Source: Lichenostomus cassidix (Eukaryota > Chordata > Aves > Passeriformes > Meliphagidae). From it: a stretch of 64,000 bases of DNA. The DNA lies in NCBI GenBank assembly GCA_008360975.2, contig CM039198.1:9878547-9942546 (forward strand), read 5' to 3'. Under the pieces are notes generated by a model. It made no database searches, had not been told where the DNA came from, and saw only the letters and a list, made by a program, of their open reading frames with translations. The position numbers and the translations under genes are program-made. Each line of letters starts with the position of its first letter. Position 1 is the stretch's first letter. Below are positions 36,551 through 48,360 of the stretch, in pieces.

Positions 36551-36830
36551 GATCATGGAATCATCATGGAATCACAGAGTGGTTTGGGTTGGAAGGGACC
36601 TCAAAGCTCATCTCATTCCAACCCCCCTTGCCATGGGCAGGGACACCTCCCACTATCCCAGATTGCTCCAAGCCCTGTCCAGCCTGGCCTTGGACATTTC
36701 CAGGGATCCAGGGGCAGCCACAGCTTCTCTGGGCACCCTGTGCCAGGGCCTCACACCCTCACAGGGAAGGATTTCATCCTAATATCCCATCTAACCCTGT
36801 CCTCTGGCAGTTTGACTCTTTCTGTCCCTG
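36551..36830 (-). mobile_element. CR1 LINE 3' fragment
   Basis: The left edge has two ATGGAATC-like tail units, then GGTTTGGGTTGGAAGGGACC, CAACCCCCCTTGCCATGGGC, ATTGCTCCAAGCCCTGTCC and CACAGCTTCTCTGGGCACCC. It fades after CTAACCCTGTCCTCTGGCAG. It is a typical 5'-truncated reverse-strand copy of about 280 bp. Confidence 0.93.
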
Positions 36831-39800
36831 GGGAAGGGGCTGCAGCTCCCCGTCCAGCACAGGGTCCTGCAAGCCCTTGGGCTCATTCCCTCATCCCCCA
36901 TGAGCTGTGGGAATGCTCCCCCAGGACACACAGGCACCTCAGCTGTGACACAGCTTGGCTGGTAACACCTTGACTCAGGGAGGTGGCACAGGCTGGGCTG
37001 GGCTCCTCCTCACCAGCTCTGGGAGGGCTCTGGCTGAGGGCATGGGGAGCACAAGCCCAGCTCCCTCTGCACCCCCATCCCTCTGGCTCCTCCCTGCAGC
37101 CCCATCATGCTCCCACTAAAGGCTGGGGCCAGCAGAGTCCCACCACAGGCTGCAGACCTGCCATCCTGCTCCCAAGCTGGCCACTGATCCTCATTTCCCA
37201 GGAAGAAAAGGATGAGAAAATCCAAATCTCTGTGCCTATTGAGAGCAGGGCAAGGATGGAGCCTGCAGCCATCAGCCCCAGCCACAGCCCAGGGCTGGCC
37301 TTGCACACACCAAAAGGGAAAAGCAATCATATTTATTACAGGAAAACAAGTTTATGATTGTTACAGAAATGACATCATAACCCCTCATGCCAGTTTAAAC
37401 AATATTTGGAGAATTCATTTGTTTTGTACTATTTAAATTACAGTGTGGGAGCCTATTTAAAATGCACTTTTGAGAGTGTATGTGTGTATGTGTGTGTGTG
37501 TTTGTGTGTCTGTGTGTGTTGATGTAGCCATGCTAATGTTTATTTAAATCTTATATTTATAAAATTGATGTTCCTACGCCTAAAATGGAATTCTTCTGCT
37601 CTAAAACATCTCTTAATTGTGGAGCATTATCGTATATATTTACATTTTCCCTCACATTCACATCTGTATGTTTATCATCAGGCACGTGCACACCCAGATC
37701 TTCATGGTGACACACACACCTCTCGCTCCCAAAGGTGCTGCCTGCAGAAATTCCCTGAAAAATGGCAAAAATGAGGAAGTGAGCAGCAAAGCTGCATCAC
37801 TGCCCACCCCACACAGCAGCCCTGGCACTCCTGCATCCATCATCAGCCCAGTGGTCAAGGCACAGCCTGGCTGCAGCAGGGCCTGTCCCCTCTGAGCCTC
37901 CACCAGAGAGCTCCCATGTCCCCGTGGCTGCCCTGCTTAGCCCAGCACGTTGTGCAGCACTGGGGTATCACACCCAGCTCCCAGCAGGGAGAGAAGGTCT
38001 GCTGATGCCTGGACTTTTGGCTTTCACCTCCTCATGGGACAGAAATGCCCCCCTGCTTCTGCCACCACTCCCAGCACCACTGGGCATCTCAGCTGGTCAT
38101 TCCTGTCCTCTCAGACTACACTGCCTCCCTTTCCCTAGGGTGCATTTGCAGGGAATCACTCCCTGCTGGTCTCTTGCACCCTCTGCACGGGGGCAGCCTG
38201 GGGGTTTTGGCTGCTCCAGCCCTTCCACACTTTTCCCATCCCATGCATCCAGCCCAGCTCTGCTGCCGTGGGGCTGAGGATGGAGCAGCATCAGGCTCCC
38301 TGCAGACCATTCCCAGGCCAGGATCCCACCCTAAGCACATCTCTGTGTTGCAGAGGGGGGAGTTTTAATAGCGGGTTGACCCCCCTGTCCCCAGCAGGCA
38401 GCACAGAGGGGTGGCCTGATGGACAACCCCTCATGTCCCTGGGGAATGCTGCAACATGCTTTTTGGCAAATTCCCTCTGCTTGGCTCTAAGATGAAGGGC
38501 CAGAAGCCCTCCTGCCTTTCACCAGGATGTACCTGTCCTTCCAGGCAGGGCAGAGCTGGTCTAGACTGAGGCCATAAATCTGCTGGCTGCTGCTCTGTGC
38601 AGCACTCCCACCACTGCTGGGACTGAGGGAGGCAACCCCAGCACGGTCTGATGGGGAGCTCAGTGTCCAAAAAGGCTTATGAATCGACTGTCTGGAAACA
38701 TTGGCAGGATCCTACAGGAATATGTCCTAAAGCCTCCCCTCCTGGGCACCTGGGAAGCTTCAGTAGCACCTTGGGGCCCTGAGAAGGGCTCACGTGCATC
38801 CTTGATGATGTGGGTACCCAGCATGCTTTCCTGAAGTTTTCAGAGCACTCCTGTTCCTTTGTAAGGGGGGCAACTGAGGCACAGCCCAGGGTAATTTCTT
38901 CCTCTGGATCTTGCCAGACTTTGAGTGACAACCTGTTCCTAATTCCTCCTTGTGCCACTGGGGTCAGGGTTCACCCCAGTGCCCTGACACTGGGATCTGC
39001 CATGGGACACAGAGCAAGGCACCCCTGAGTGCTCAGGACCTGCAGCCTGGTGGGTTCAGGACAGCACTGTCCCCTCCTTGTCCCCTCTTACCACCCCTGG
39101 AGCAGCACTGGTGAGCAAGAACTAAGGGATGTGAGCTTAAAATAAATGGCTTGGATGGAGTGAGGAGGAGCCTGTGGAAAGCCCAGGACAAGTTAGTGTG
39201 GTGAACCCAGTTTCTGGGGGGTGTGAGTGGTGGGAGAGCTCAGCCCAAGTCCCCAAGAGCTCAGTTGAGCTCCAAACCCCATCCACAGCCAAGCCCTGTG
39301 GGATCAGCATCCCCCAAGTGGCTTGGTGGGTAGCAGTCACACACACTGCAGCTGAACATCCTCCTGGCACAGGCACGGCTCGAGCATTAAGTAACACTGA
39401 GTAAACTTTGTTTAAAGGAGACAGCTGTGCAACTGGAATGAGCTACAAATGAGTGAGATTCCCAGTGACGTGTCTGCAGCTCTGCTGGAGTCTCCCACCG
39501 CCCACGGCGCAGCGCTCGGAGGGCTCTGTCCCCAGGGAGCAGCGTGCAGCAGAGAGCTGCTTGGAGTTTTGGCAGGAGGTTGTAGCTCCCAGTGTCTCCT
39601 CTGCTCTGCAAAGACTGCCCAGGGCTCAGGGCTGGATGACACACGGTCACTGACCTCTGTCCCTAGGAGAAGCCATCCCAGAGGGAAGTGTGTTTCCAGA
39701 GAGTCAGGGTGGGAGATGGCACCTGCCTGGAACAGAAACTGCAGCCCACTGGGCAGGGACAGCCAGACAGCCAGGGACAGCAGACCTGCAATTCCAGCTG

Positions 39801-40738
39801 AAGCTTTAAACACTGGTAGAAGGTACCTTCCTTTGAAATAGTCCAGAAAACAAGTTAAGACTCTTCCTTTGGGGTCATCCTCCCACCCTTCAGATTTCAA
39901 AAATTGCAAGTCTTTCCCAGGGTTTGGGGGAAATACCTGAATGTTGCTCCCACCTCCAGCAGCTGGGAAGAGGTGACATCTTCACCACCTGCAGCAGTCA
40001 GGAGCTGGGTCACACCTGGGCAGCTGGATCTGGAGAGAAAGCTGAGCTAGGGACCCTCAGCCTGAGTGAGCTTCATCCCCAAACTGCTCCTGGATGAGAT
40101 TCACCACTGAAAGACATGGCCAGTATTTCTGAAGAAAGAGAGCAACCCCAGGTGTTCCCTGGAAGGAGGCCTGGACACAGGCCAGGAAAGGAATCTTGTG
40201 ACCACAAAATTCGTAAAAAATCACTTACTCATTTTTCTTAGCCAGGTTAGCAAGGCCAGAGCATGAAGAGGATAGAAAAGGAGAGACACCTGCATTGTGC
40301 AAGGACATTGTATAACTGAAGAGACTGAGGAGCCTGGGGAATGACACCAGGACAAGAGACCTAAGAGATGCAAAAACCCTCTCTGAACAGAAGTCATGGA
40401 AAAGCAAATATTGCTTATGGTAAGAGTGACTGAGAGAATGAGGAGAGGACATGGCAGAAAAGTGCCCAATATGTGGCTCCTTGGAGCTCTGGGAGATTGT
40501 TGAGCAGTGCAGGGAATGTGAAAACCCTGGCAGGTCTGACAGGAGCCCCAGCAGAGGAGCTCCTCCTGCAGTCCTGCAGTCACAGGGAAGAGGAGGCAGA
40601 GGGTCAGTGTCCCATGGTCCCTCACAGCAAGCCAGCCTCAGAGGCTCCTGTCACCTCCTTGAGCTTCCAGGAGAGGAGACAAGGGTTAATCAGTGTGAAG
40701 GAGAGCCTGGGGAAGCACAGTGTGCCTGTGGGTGTGTT
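36831..40738. other. Unassigned stretch with a TG microsatellite
   Basis: No recognised transposon or gene. Positions 37320-37680 are AT-rich and surround a TG repeat at 37477. A plus-strand AATAAA lies near 39140. A short frame at 40451 begins with two CxxC-type cysteine pairs, but it is only 96 codons and shows no homology I recognise. Confidence 0.4.
37477..37520. repeat. (TG)n microsatellite, impure
   Basis: TG dinucleotides interrupted by TATG, TTTG and TCTG variants, lying in an AT-rich block. Confidence 0.93.
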
Positions 40739-41010
40739 TAAATGAGTTCAGCTCAAGAGATTCCATAGATTGTGGTGTTATCTCTCACGGCATGGGTTGG
40801 GGACTGAACCCAAAGTGAGGCAGTGCAAGAATCAGGCTGCAGCCAGCACTGTGCCTGGGAAGGGGTGCGTGAGTGCCAAGGGAGAGGCTGGGGTGCTGTG
40901 CCCATTCCAGCCTATAAAAGGCTCTTTGCGTGTCAGAAACAGAATTGACTTCCACTTCTGACAGCTCCTAAGCTCCAATGTCTCCTAATAAACTCCATAT
41001 CTTTATGCAA
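40739..41010 (+). promoter_or_regulatory. LTR-like core: TATA box and AATAAA 70 bp apart
   Basis: TATAAAAG is present at 40913-40920 and AATAAA at 40987-40992 on the same strand. A TATA box about 30 bp before a start site, with a polyadenylation signal some 45 bp further on, is the compact U3-R layout of a retroviral LTR. It would be unusual for an ordinary gene promoter. I could not find TG/CA ends or a target duplication, so neither boundary is fixed. It may be a degraded solo LTR or a coincidence. Confidence 0.35.
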
Positions 41011-44000
41011 AGAAGTTGCTTCATATATACAAGATATGCAGAACGATGAGGCTCAGAGCCAGGCTGAACCTCCAGGACAAGGAGTGCCTTTGTGTGCTGG
41101 AGGTCTGCTTTGGGAAACATCTCCACCCTGATGGCAGGGAGCCCAGAAAAGGACAGCCTTTTCCTGGGGTCAGGAGTTCCCAGGGAGTCTGAGCATGGCA
41201 GGGTGAGTGCCCACTCCAGCAGCAGGTGGGTTGGGAATAACTTGTTGCCTCCAGTGAAGCTCCAGATGGACATTGCATGGCCAGAGTCCCTGCAGAGCTA
41301 CTGAGAAGTGAGCAGAGGGAATTTGCCCTCAGTGAGGGTGGCAGAAAGCAGCAATGACCCCAAAGTGTCACCAACAGTGCGTTGGCAGAGAGGCCTGGAC
41401 ATCCCAGAACAGCTCACTCCCACCTCAGTGCTCACAGACCTGTTCTTCCCACACCATTCCTCTACCCCAGCCCTGGCACATTTGGCATTTATGCAGCTTT
41501 CCTCTCAACCATCCTTCTGGCTTTATCCTTAGTGAGTCCCCTGTCCTCTGTGCCCCAGGACAGCACTTCTCCTCATGGCTGGCTACCAGCACAAAAAAAA
41601 AAATTAATCACTGTCTCCCCCTCCCTTAGATTTTCTACCAAAAATGAAAAGTAGTATGCCAAAGCAGGAAAGCGTGAAAGAAAAAGGAAGGATGAATGGT
41701 GGATCACTCCCTGACAGGCTTCCTGTAACTTTTTTTGCCTCGATTTTCACAGCTACAAAAGGCGGTAGTGACATCTTTCTGCTTTGGATCCTCCCAGCCA
41801 TGGGCAGAGCTGAGCAGTGGAGACATGGAGGCTGGTGGCATCTCCAGGGGATTCTGGATTCATCCCTGCCCCTGCTGCCTCCATCCTGGGCACACACAGA
41901 ACAAACCGGCAAATGCTTTGCCTACAAGTGTCACAAGTGCCACCAAAAGCCAGGGTCTCTCCCTGCACTCACTCCACCAGCCTTGGTTGGTGCAACAAAT
42001 TGCTCTTCAGATGAGAACAACCCGGGGATAAAATGCCATTTCAAAGAGTCATTCAAGGTCAATATGATGAGCTTGCCAGAAGGGAACCATGAGAGGTTGG
42101 AAGTACCCCCCATATGGCTGATGAGCAGGAACCACATTGTTCCTCACCTTCTGACAACCCTGGAAGGGATCAGCCCTGCCATGACTGGAGATCTCTGCTG
42201 GAAAGAGCCCCCAGCCACAGTCCTGTCCCTTGAACAGCCCCTGAGCTGTGAGAGATTCAGTCACCCAGCCTTGGCTGGATTCCTTACTGTCCTTAAATGT
42301 GCTTTGAAGACACTGGATAAAAGTGTGAGGAGTTTTGTAAAACATAAATAGAATGATTTAGGTGGCCAAAGGGTCCCCCATCCCCAGTGCTGTACCACAT
42401 CTCACTGCTCAGTGCCACAGACACAGGACACTTGAGTGGGACATGGTGTGCCATCTTGCTAAAGAGACACTGAGCTCCCACCAGACTAGCCCAAGGCCAA
42501 GGAGAGCCTGTCACTGCTGCAGCCATGGTCCTGCTGCCATCTCTTGCTGCCAGGCACTGTTCATGTCCCCAGAAAGGTGTGGCCCTGGCTCCAGGTGTCA
42601 CTGCCCTTCCCACAGTGCTTGGAGCACCAGGGCAGGCTGTGCACTCACCTGTTCAGAAGTTGCTCCACACTGCACATCCCAGGGCTCCCCTGCATCACCC
42701 AGCTCCACACAACTCCCCAGGCAGGTTCTTCAGCCTTGGAGTCAATATGTGACTTTGCTTCTCAGGGGGACACCCTGTGAAGCCCTGGCTTGGGTCAGGG
42801 AATGACATTCTCTCTACAGGGACATTCCTGCCACACTGTGCAGAAAGCACAGCTCCTCCTCAGTGCTCTGCTCCCCATCCAGGCACCAGCCCTTCCTCCA
42901 TACCCATTTGCATTCACTCCACCTCCTCACCCAAGGCCCTGCTCCCTCTGGCTGGCACAACCTGAAGCTCTGAATCCACCTGGAGGAAAATTTCTAGCTG
43001 CTGGATGATGAATCTTCTCTGGATGAGCCATGGGACCCACTCTGGGTCCCTACAGCCACCCTTCAATGCACCTCTTGAGGAGTTTTGATCCTCTGCAAGC
43101 ACTAGCAAAAGGAGCACTGCTCAACTGTTGGAGCAGCACTGGCACCCCAGCAGAGCAGTGATCATTCACAGCCACAGTCACAGCCCTTCTCTGCACCACA
43201 GTGACCTGCTCTGCTTCAGGATCCCTGATAAAATCACAGCTCCCCACCCCTGCTCCTCTTCCTCCTGAGATGTCTTTGTCCTGGGGTTTATTGAGCCCCC
43301 CAGCTCCCTGGCCCAGCCACAGCTCCTCACTTCCCATGGTCCTAAAACAGCACACAGCAGCTGGGGCTGGACAGATCTGCTGATGTTCAGTGCCACAGAG
43401 CCTCTTCTCACTGCCTGGCTGCTCCCAGCCCCCAGGGGTCACCACAGGAGCTGTGGTCAGCCTGGCTCTCCATGCCCCACACTGCCAGACCGGCTGTGCT
43501 CCGGCAGGGCTGCTCCCCGAGAGGGCAGCTGGGGCCAGCAGGAACCCGCTGGAGCTGTGAGATGTGCTTGCTGGCAGCCAGCAGACAAAATGTCCTTAAA
43601 TCTGAGGTCCCCCAGGGAAAATAAATGCTCTCCATCTGCTGGGATGGCCGGGGTCTGCTGCGCCAGCCCACACTGACCTCTGCTCATGGCCTTGTCCCGA
43701 GGTTTCTTGACACCGAAAGGCAATGAACAGAACCCAGTGTGGAAGAATAAACACAGCCCGTGATACCCAATTTGGGCTGGGAAGGGCTGGGACACTTTGG
43801 GTGGATTTCACAAGCCTTTAGATAATTTATGCTGGGGCACTGGGGTTAGGGCTCTGGGCACTGTCCCAGGCGCCAGGGGCTGGCCTCGCCGCTGTCCCAG
43901 GCAGGGAGGTTACACAGCTACATTGTCCCTCCCAGTGCCCAGTCAGCTGAGGTGATCCAGCAGGACAGGCCAAGGGTGCCCTGGAGCTGCAGGGGTCAGG

Positions 44001-44359
44001 TGTGGGCAGGAGAGCTGCAGAAGCAGCAGGCAGATCCTGGCATTGCAGGCATCAGGAGGTCTGGGAGCTCTTCCCCATTGCTGGGGATGGGAAAAGTGGC
44101 TCAGCCCAGCCCCAGATGTCAGACTAACACAGGGCAAGGAGCTGCTCTCAACCACTGCTGGACCACAAATCAGGCTCCTGGCTCCACTCTTGGTGGGTCC
44201 ACTCTTGACCTTGGTGGGCTCCCATCCCTCTGTCACGATGGGCATCCTGGGGGTGGCCCAGGCAGGGGTGGCAGGCTGAGGGGAGCCCCGATGAACTCCC
44301 CATCTCACAGCACCACCTGTAAAATGCGATCTTTCTGAGCACCCCAAGAGACTTTCTAT
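41011..44359. other. Unassigned non-coding stretch
   Basis: No recognised repeat family. An A run sits at 41592-41602. A 235-codon plus-strand frame at 41644-42351 has no domain, an average low-complexity make-up, and competing frames on both strands. I treat it as chance. Confidence 0.4.
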
Positions 44360-44369
44360 TGCAAACCCT

Positions 44370-44535
44370 TCCAGATAAACTCAACTTATTTAGCTGATAA
44401 TATATAAACAGTTTATCAGCTTTGCGCATTTGCAGTGCAGCGGGATGGATGTTGTTCTTGGAATTCTGTTTGGTCATAATATTTAGAAGAGGGCTCTGAT
44501 AGCGAAGATAAGCAGCTCGCCCACAGCAGATGGCT
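44370..44535. promoter_or_regulatory. Cluster of GATA motifs with a perfect inverted repeat
   Basis: Five WGATAR words lie within 140 bp: AGATAA at 44373, TGATAA at 44395, TTATCA at 44413 (minus strand), TGATAG at 44498 and AGATAAG at 44506. An E-box CAGATG follows at 44527. Two of the GATA words form a perfect 9-bp inverted repeat, AGCTGATAA at 44392-44400 and TTATCAGCT at 44413-44421, with a 12-nt spacer. No transposon is recognised. About 0.3 such words would be expected by chance in this length. Binding by GATA factors is inference. Confidence 0.4.
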
Positions 44536-47500
44536 CGTGAGACACTCGGCGGAGCCAACATTCTGTGGGGAATGAATAAACTTGTAATGCAAGTTGTTTG
44601 TAAGTGGTTTTAGCTAAATGTCACATGTAAGACTGCACAGACATGCTCTGTCCAAGGTGTTTGAATTTATAGGAGCGAGGATTCAAAGGCAGGGGCCAAA
44701 TTTGCTTTTAAACTTCCTTAAACAAATGTACAGAGGATAAAATACCTCTGGATTTGCTCTTGGAGCCGGGGTGTGAGCAAGATGCATGCAAAGACACAGC
44801 GCATCCCTCCCTGCAGGTCCTTGCCAAGGGGCCGTGCCTGCCACTGTGCCCAGCCTGGGCTGGGGTGACACAGGGCACCATGACCCCCTGAGATCCCCCT
44901 GGCCCAGATCCACTTTATGAATGGCCTCTGCTGTGGCTGTTCATTCACCTTCCTGCAGAAGGGAAGCAGGGAAACACTCTCTTCCCTGCAAGTACCCAGG
45001 GAGCTCTTTCTTCATCCTCTCTGACTGCATGACGGGGCTGGGAATGGATCCCGGGGAAGCTCTGGATATTCACACACATCCAGGGCATCCCAGAGCTGAG
45101 CTGCTCCGTGGCACCAGGGCAGTGTGTGGCCCTGGCTGGGGAGGGGCTGGCAAAGGAGGTGCCAAGGCACAGCGAGCTGCAGAGAGAGGAGGTGGTGGCA
45201 GAGAACATCCTCACCCACAGGTCTGGTCTGTGCATGCTGGGGGTGGTTTGAGTGCTGCGGGGCAGGGCAGGGCTCTGTGTGGAGCCTGGGGATGTGCCGT
45301 GCCTGCTCTGCCAGCCCTCTCCTGGCAGCTCTCTGGGTGGCTCTGCCCATTTCACCTGTCTGTCCCTCCCAGCACAGCGACAGTGCAGGAGCCAACAAAG
45401 GGCACAACACACCTCACTTCTGCTGGCCACTGGGAGCTGTGGTGCTGTCCAGTGACTGCCCACCCCACTGTATCCCAAAACAGAGCTTTCTGTGATGTCA
45501 GCCTGAGCACCTCAGTGTCCAGAGCCTCCTGCTCAGCACAGCCTTCCTCCCCAGCCATGTTTCTGGGACAGAGATGCTGTTGAGCTGTGAGAAAGCACAA
45601 CTGCGGGATCAGCCCGAGGGAAGTGCCAAGCCCTCACCTCCAGGTGAGGAGACACCATGGGCGGTGCTAGGGCAGTGCTGCCTTTCTGCTGGAGGAGGCC
45701 TGGAGGGAACAGCATTCCCAGGTGGAGCAGAGGCAGCCCTACACCTGCACTGGGGCTGTGCTCCCCTACCTGCTGCTGGTGTAGGGTCACCCAGCACTGC
45801 AGCAGCACTGAGGTGACACACAGAGCACATTGTCCTCACCCACAGCACTGCTCTGGAGCCACCACACCCAGGAGAACCCTCCCTGCCTCAGCTGCCCCAG
45901 GTAAACCCCTGCCATGGGGCCACACGGCCCAGCAGTGCTCTGACACTCTGAAAGGGCTCCTTTTACTACAGTCTGGGGGGAAAGGAACGCAAACCAGGGT
46001 GTTAAAATGTATTTCTTCTAGTTTTTGCTTTAAAGGCTCCTGCACAACCGGGCAAGGCACGCAGGCACTGCTCCCTCCTGCAGAGCCTGTGCAGACCCAG
46101 TCTCCTTCCAGAGTGGTGGAAAATCAGCCAGCACCAAGAGCTCAGCTGCCTGGAGGGACTCAGCCTCTCACCTCAGCACCCAGAAGGGACTCCAGGACTG
46201 GTTATTTGGGATTCAGACAAGCATCCAAAAAAGGAAAGAGGCTGGAGCCAAGGAATATTTGTCTTGTCCTGTGTTGTATGAGTTAATGAACGTGATGTTT
46301 CCAGCCCACTCCATTCATCCTGCCTTCCCCTCCCAGGTACTAAAGAGTCACACAGGTCACATTGCTCTGCTATGCCCTCATGCTAGATCTCCTTAGAAAC
46401 TCTTTGTTTCCAAAGAGTCGCCCTCCTGCCCCAACATAACAGTGTTGGGCTTCTCTAAGTTCATCTCATAATTGTCTAGATTTATGAGGCCTCTACTGAC
46501 ATGTTGAAGACAGCATTTAGAGTCCCTCAGTTCTTGTTCTGTTTAATCCATTCCCTTTTTCCCTGGGTTGCGATTCCAGCTCAGCATGTGAAGCTCTGCC
46601 ATTGCCAACAGGCTCTTTCATTCCCAAAACGAGGCAGTTTGACATCTTTGTAACTCTATTCCTTTCCCCCTTGTGGTCTCTCTTCACCTTTTTTACAAGT
46701 TGTTTCACTGGCAAATTAGCTGCGGGCTGGGCACAGTTCACCATGCACAGTGAGCACTGGGACAGAAATTCCTTTGGCCAGCAACAGTGATTGTCTGGTT
46801 CCTCTCAGGGGTACATGGCCTGGATGGGCTCAGTGTTTGGGCACATTCAGAAAACTTCACCTTCTCTGAGGTCTCCTCAGTCCTACCACCCTTAGGTGCC
46901 AGAGAGGTGCCAGAGAGTGCCCCTCAGTCTCCAGGGCACTCTCTGAAGGACAGCTTTGGGCCAAAGGTCTCAAATTTACTGATTCTGGTCAAACTTGAAT
47001 TTGTCTTTACAGCCAGAGAAATACCAAAAGCAACAAGCTGTGGGTACCCCAAGATTGCTACCATCATCCTGAGGCTCCCATGGAGCACTTCCCTTTGGCA
47101 CAGTCTGATGGTTGCATTCACTCAGAGTGTAGGTGATCCATGGTCTTTCTCAAGCAAATGTTTAATTCCATTTATAAAAACAATTTAACTGAAGCAATGG
47201 GATCAATTTGCCTCTGAAATGAGAATTAACAGAGGATGGTCCTGTAGGTGATTCCTGTGCATGATTCCTACTTGTGCTTATTTCTTCTGCACTTTGCCAG
47301 TCCTCCTGCTGCAGTCTCATTCTAATGCCCAGCCCTCTCTGGCCCTTCAGCCCCACCAATACCCCACCCAAATACCCTCCCCAGCTGCAGTAAACATGAG
47401 TGGCAGAGGCACAGGCTCTTTTGAGACCTGTGAATGAAGGCAACTACATCTTCTAGACTGAGTGCCTGCAGAGGACACTGCCCAGCTTTCCCAGGAGAGC

Positions 47501-48119
47501 ATGGTGACACTCTGTGAGCTCAGTCTCTGCAGCTCCAGGAACAGGGATGGTGACCTCAGAGCAGAAGAACCAGAAGCAGCCGCAGAGCAGAGCTCAGCTG
47601 TCCCCTCCCCTGTCCCAGGAGGGTCCCTCCACAGATGGGGTCCTTCAGAGCTGTGCCAGCAGCTCTTGCTCTCCATTGAGACACAGCCATCGAACAATCC
47701 CTCTCTAATTGGCTTTGTTTGCTAAAATTAAACCCCTGCTCAATGAAACACAGCCAGGAAGACACAGCTCCCCCAGGGCGTGGGCTCTCCCTCAGACCAG
47801 CTGCCCTCATGCTTGGCCATGGTCCTGCTGCAGGAATGCCCAGGCTGGGGTGGTGGCATGGGCAGGGACAGTCCTTCATGAGCAGGGTGAACTCTTGCAG
47901 GCTGTGCTGCAGCTCCTCAGGTGTCACACGTGGGACAGCTGCCCTGGCAGGAGGCTGGGAGCACTCCTCACAGCCCCTCCCTGCCCAAGGAGTGTTCCTG
48001 GGGTTTGGGTCCATCTGGGACATCACATTCCCCCTCATCCCCAACAGGATCTTACAGCAGTGTCCCAGTCAACCAGCACAGAGACACTCCTCTCCAAACG
48101 AGGGGAGGAAGGCAGATAG
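44536..48119. other. Unassigned non-coding stretch
   Basis: No transposon, RNA gene or supported coding frame recognised. The sequence is CTG-rich with overlapping chance frames up to about 220 codons. Confidence 0.4.
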
Positions 48120-48360
48120 CAAACTTTGCACGCTGAATTTTCTGAAACTAACTATAAATGGTAAAAACTCAAAGTCTTGCTTTCTCTGGAGGTTTTCAAG
48201 CAAAATAACCCCAAGAACAGCAGCTTCAACTTTTATTCGGATGAGAAAACATTCTTTTATTTTGACATCATCTTTGTCCGTTTTTATCATAGGGATAAAG
48301 TATCTTTTATCTGGACACAATGCATCAAGTTGCAGGGTGAGTCATAAAGTGAATCTATAC
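48120..48360. promoter_or_regulatory. AT-rich block with GATA and AP-1/NF-E2 motifs
   Basis: TTATCA at 48284, GGATAA at 48293 and TTATCT at 48307 lie close together. A perfect TGAGTCA follows at 48338-48344. Adjacent GATA and TGAGTCA (AP-1 or NF-E2 type) words are an established pattern in haematopoietic enhancers. The block is single-copy-looking and distinct from its CTG-rich flanks. The motifs are seen; the enhancer role is inference. Confidence 0.35.

Noticed and set aside
40451..40738. Short frame starting with two cysteine pairs, resembling a zinc ribbon
   Set aside because: Only 96 codons, the rest is low complexity, and there is no second half of a zinc site or family match.
41644..42351. 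235-codon plus-strand open frame
   Set aside because: No recognisable domain, several competing frames on both strands, and no promoter or splice context. The cysteine and histidine residues near codon 95 do not form a known zinc motif.
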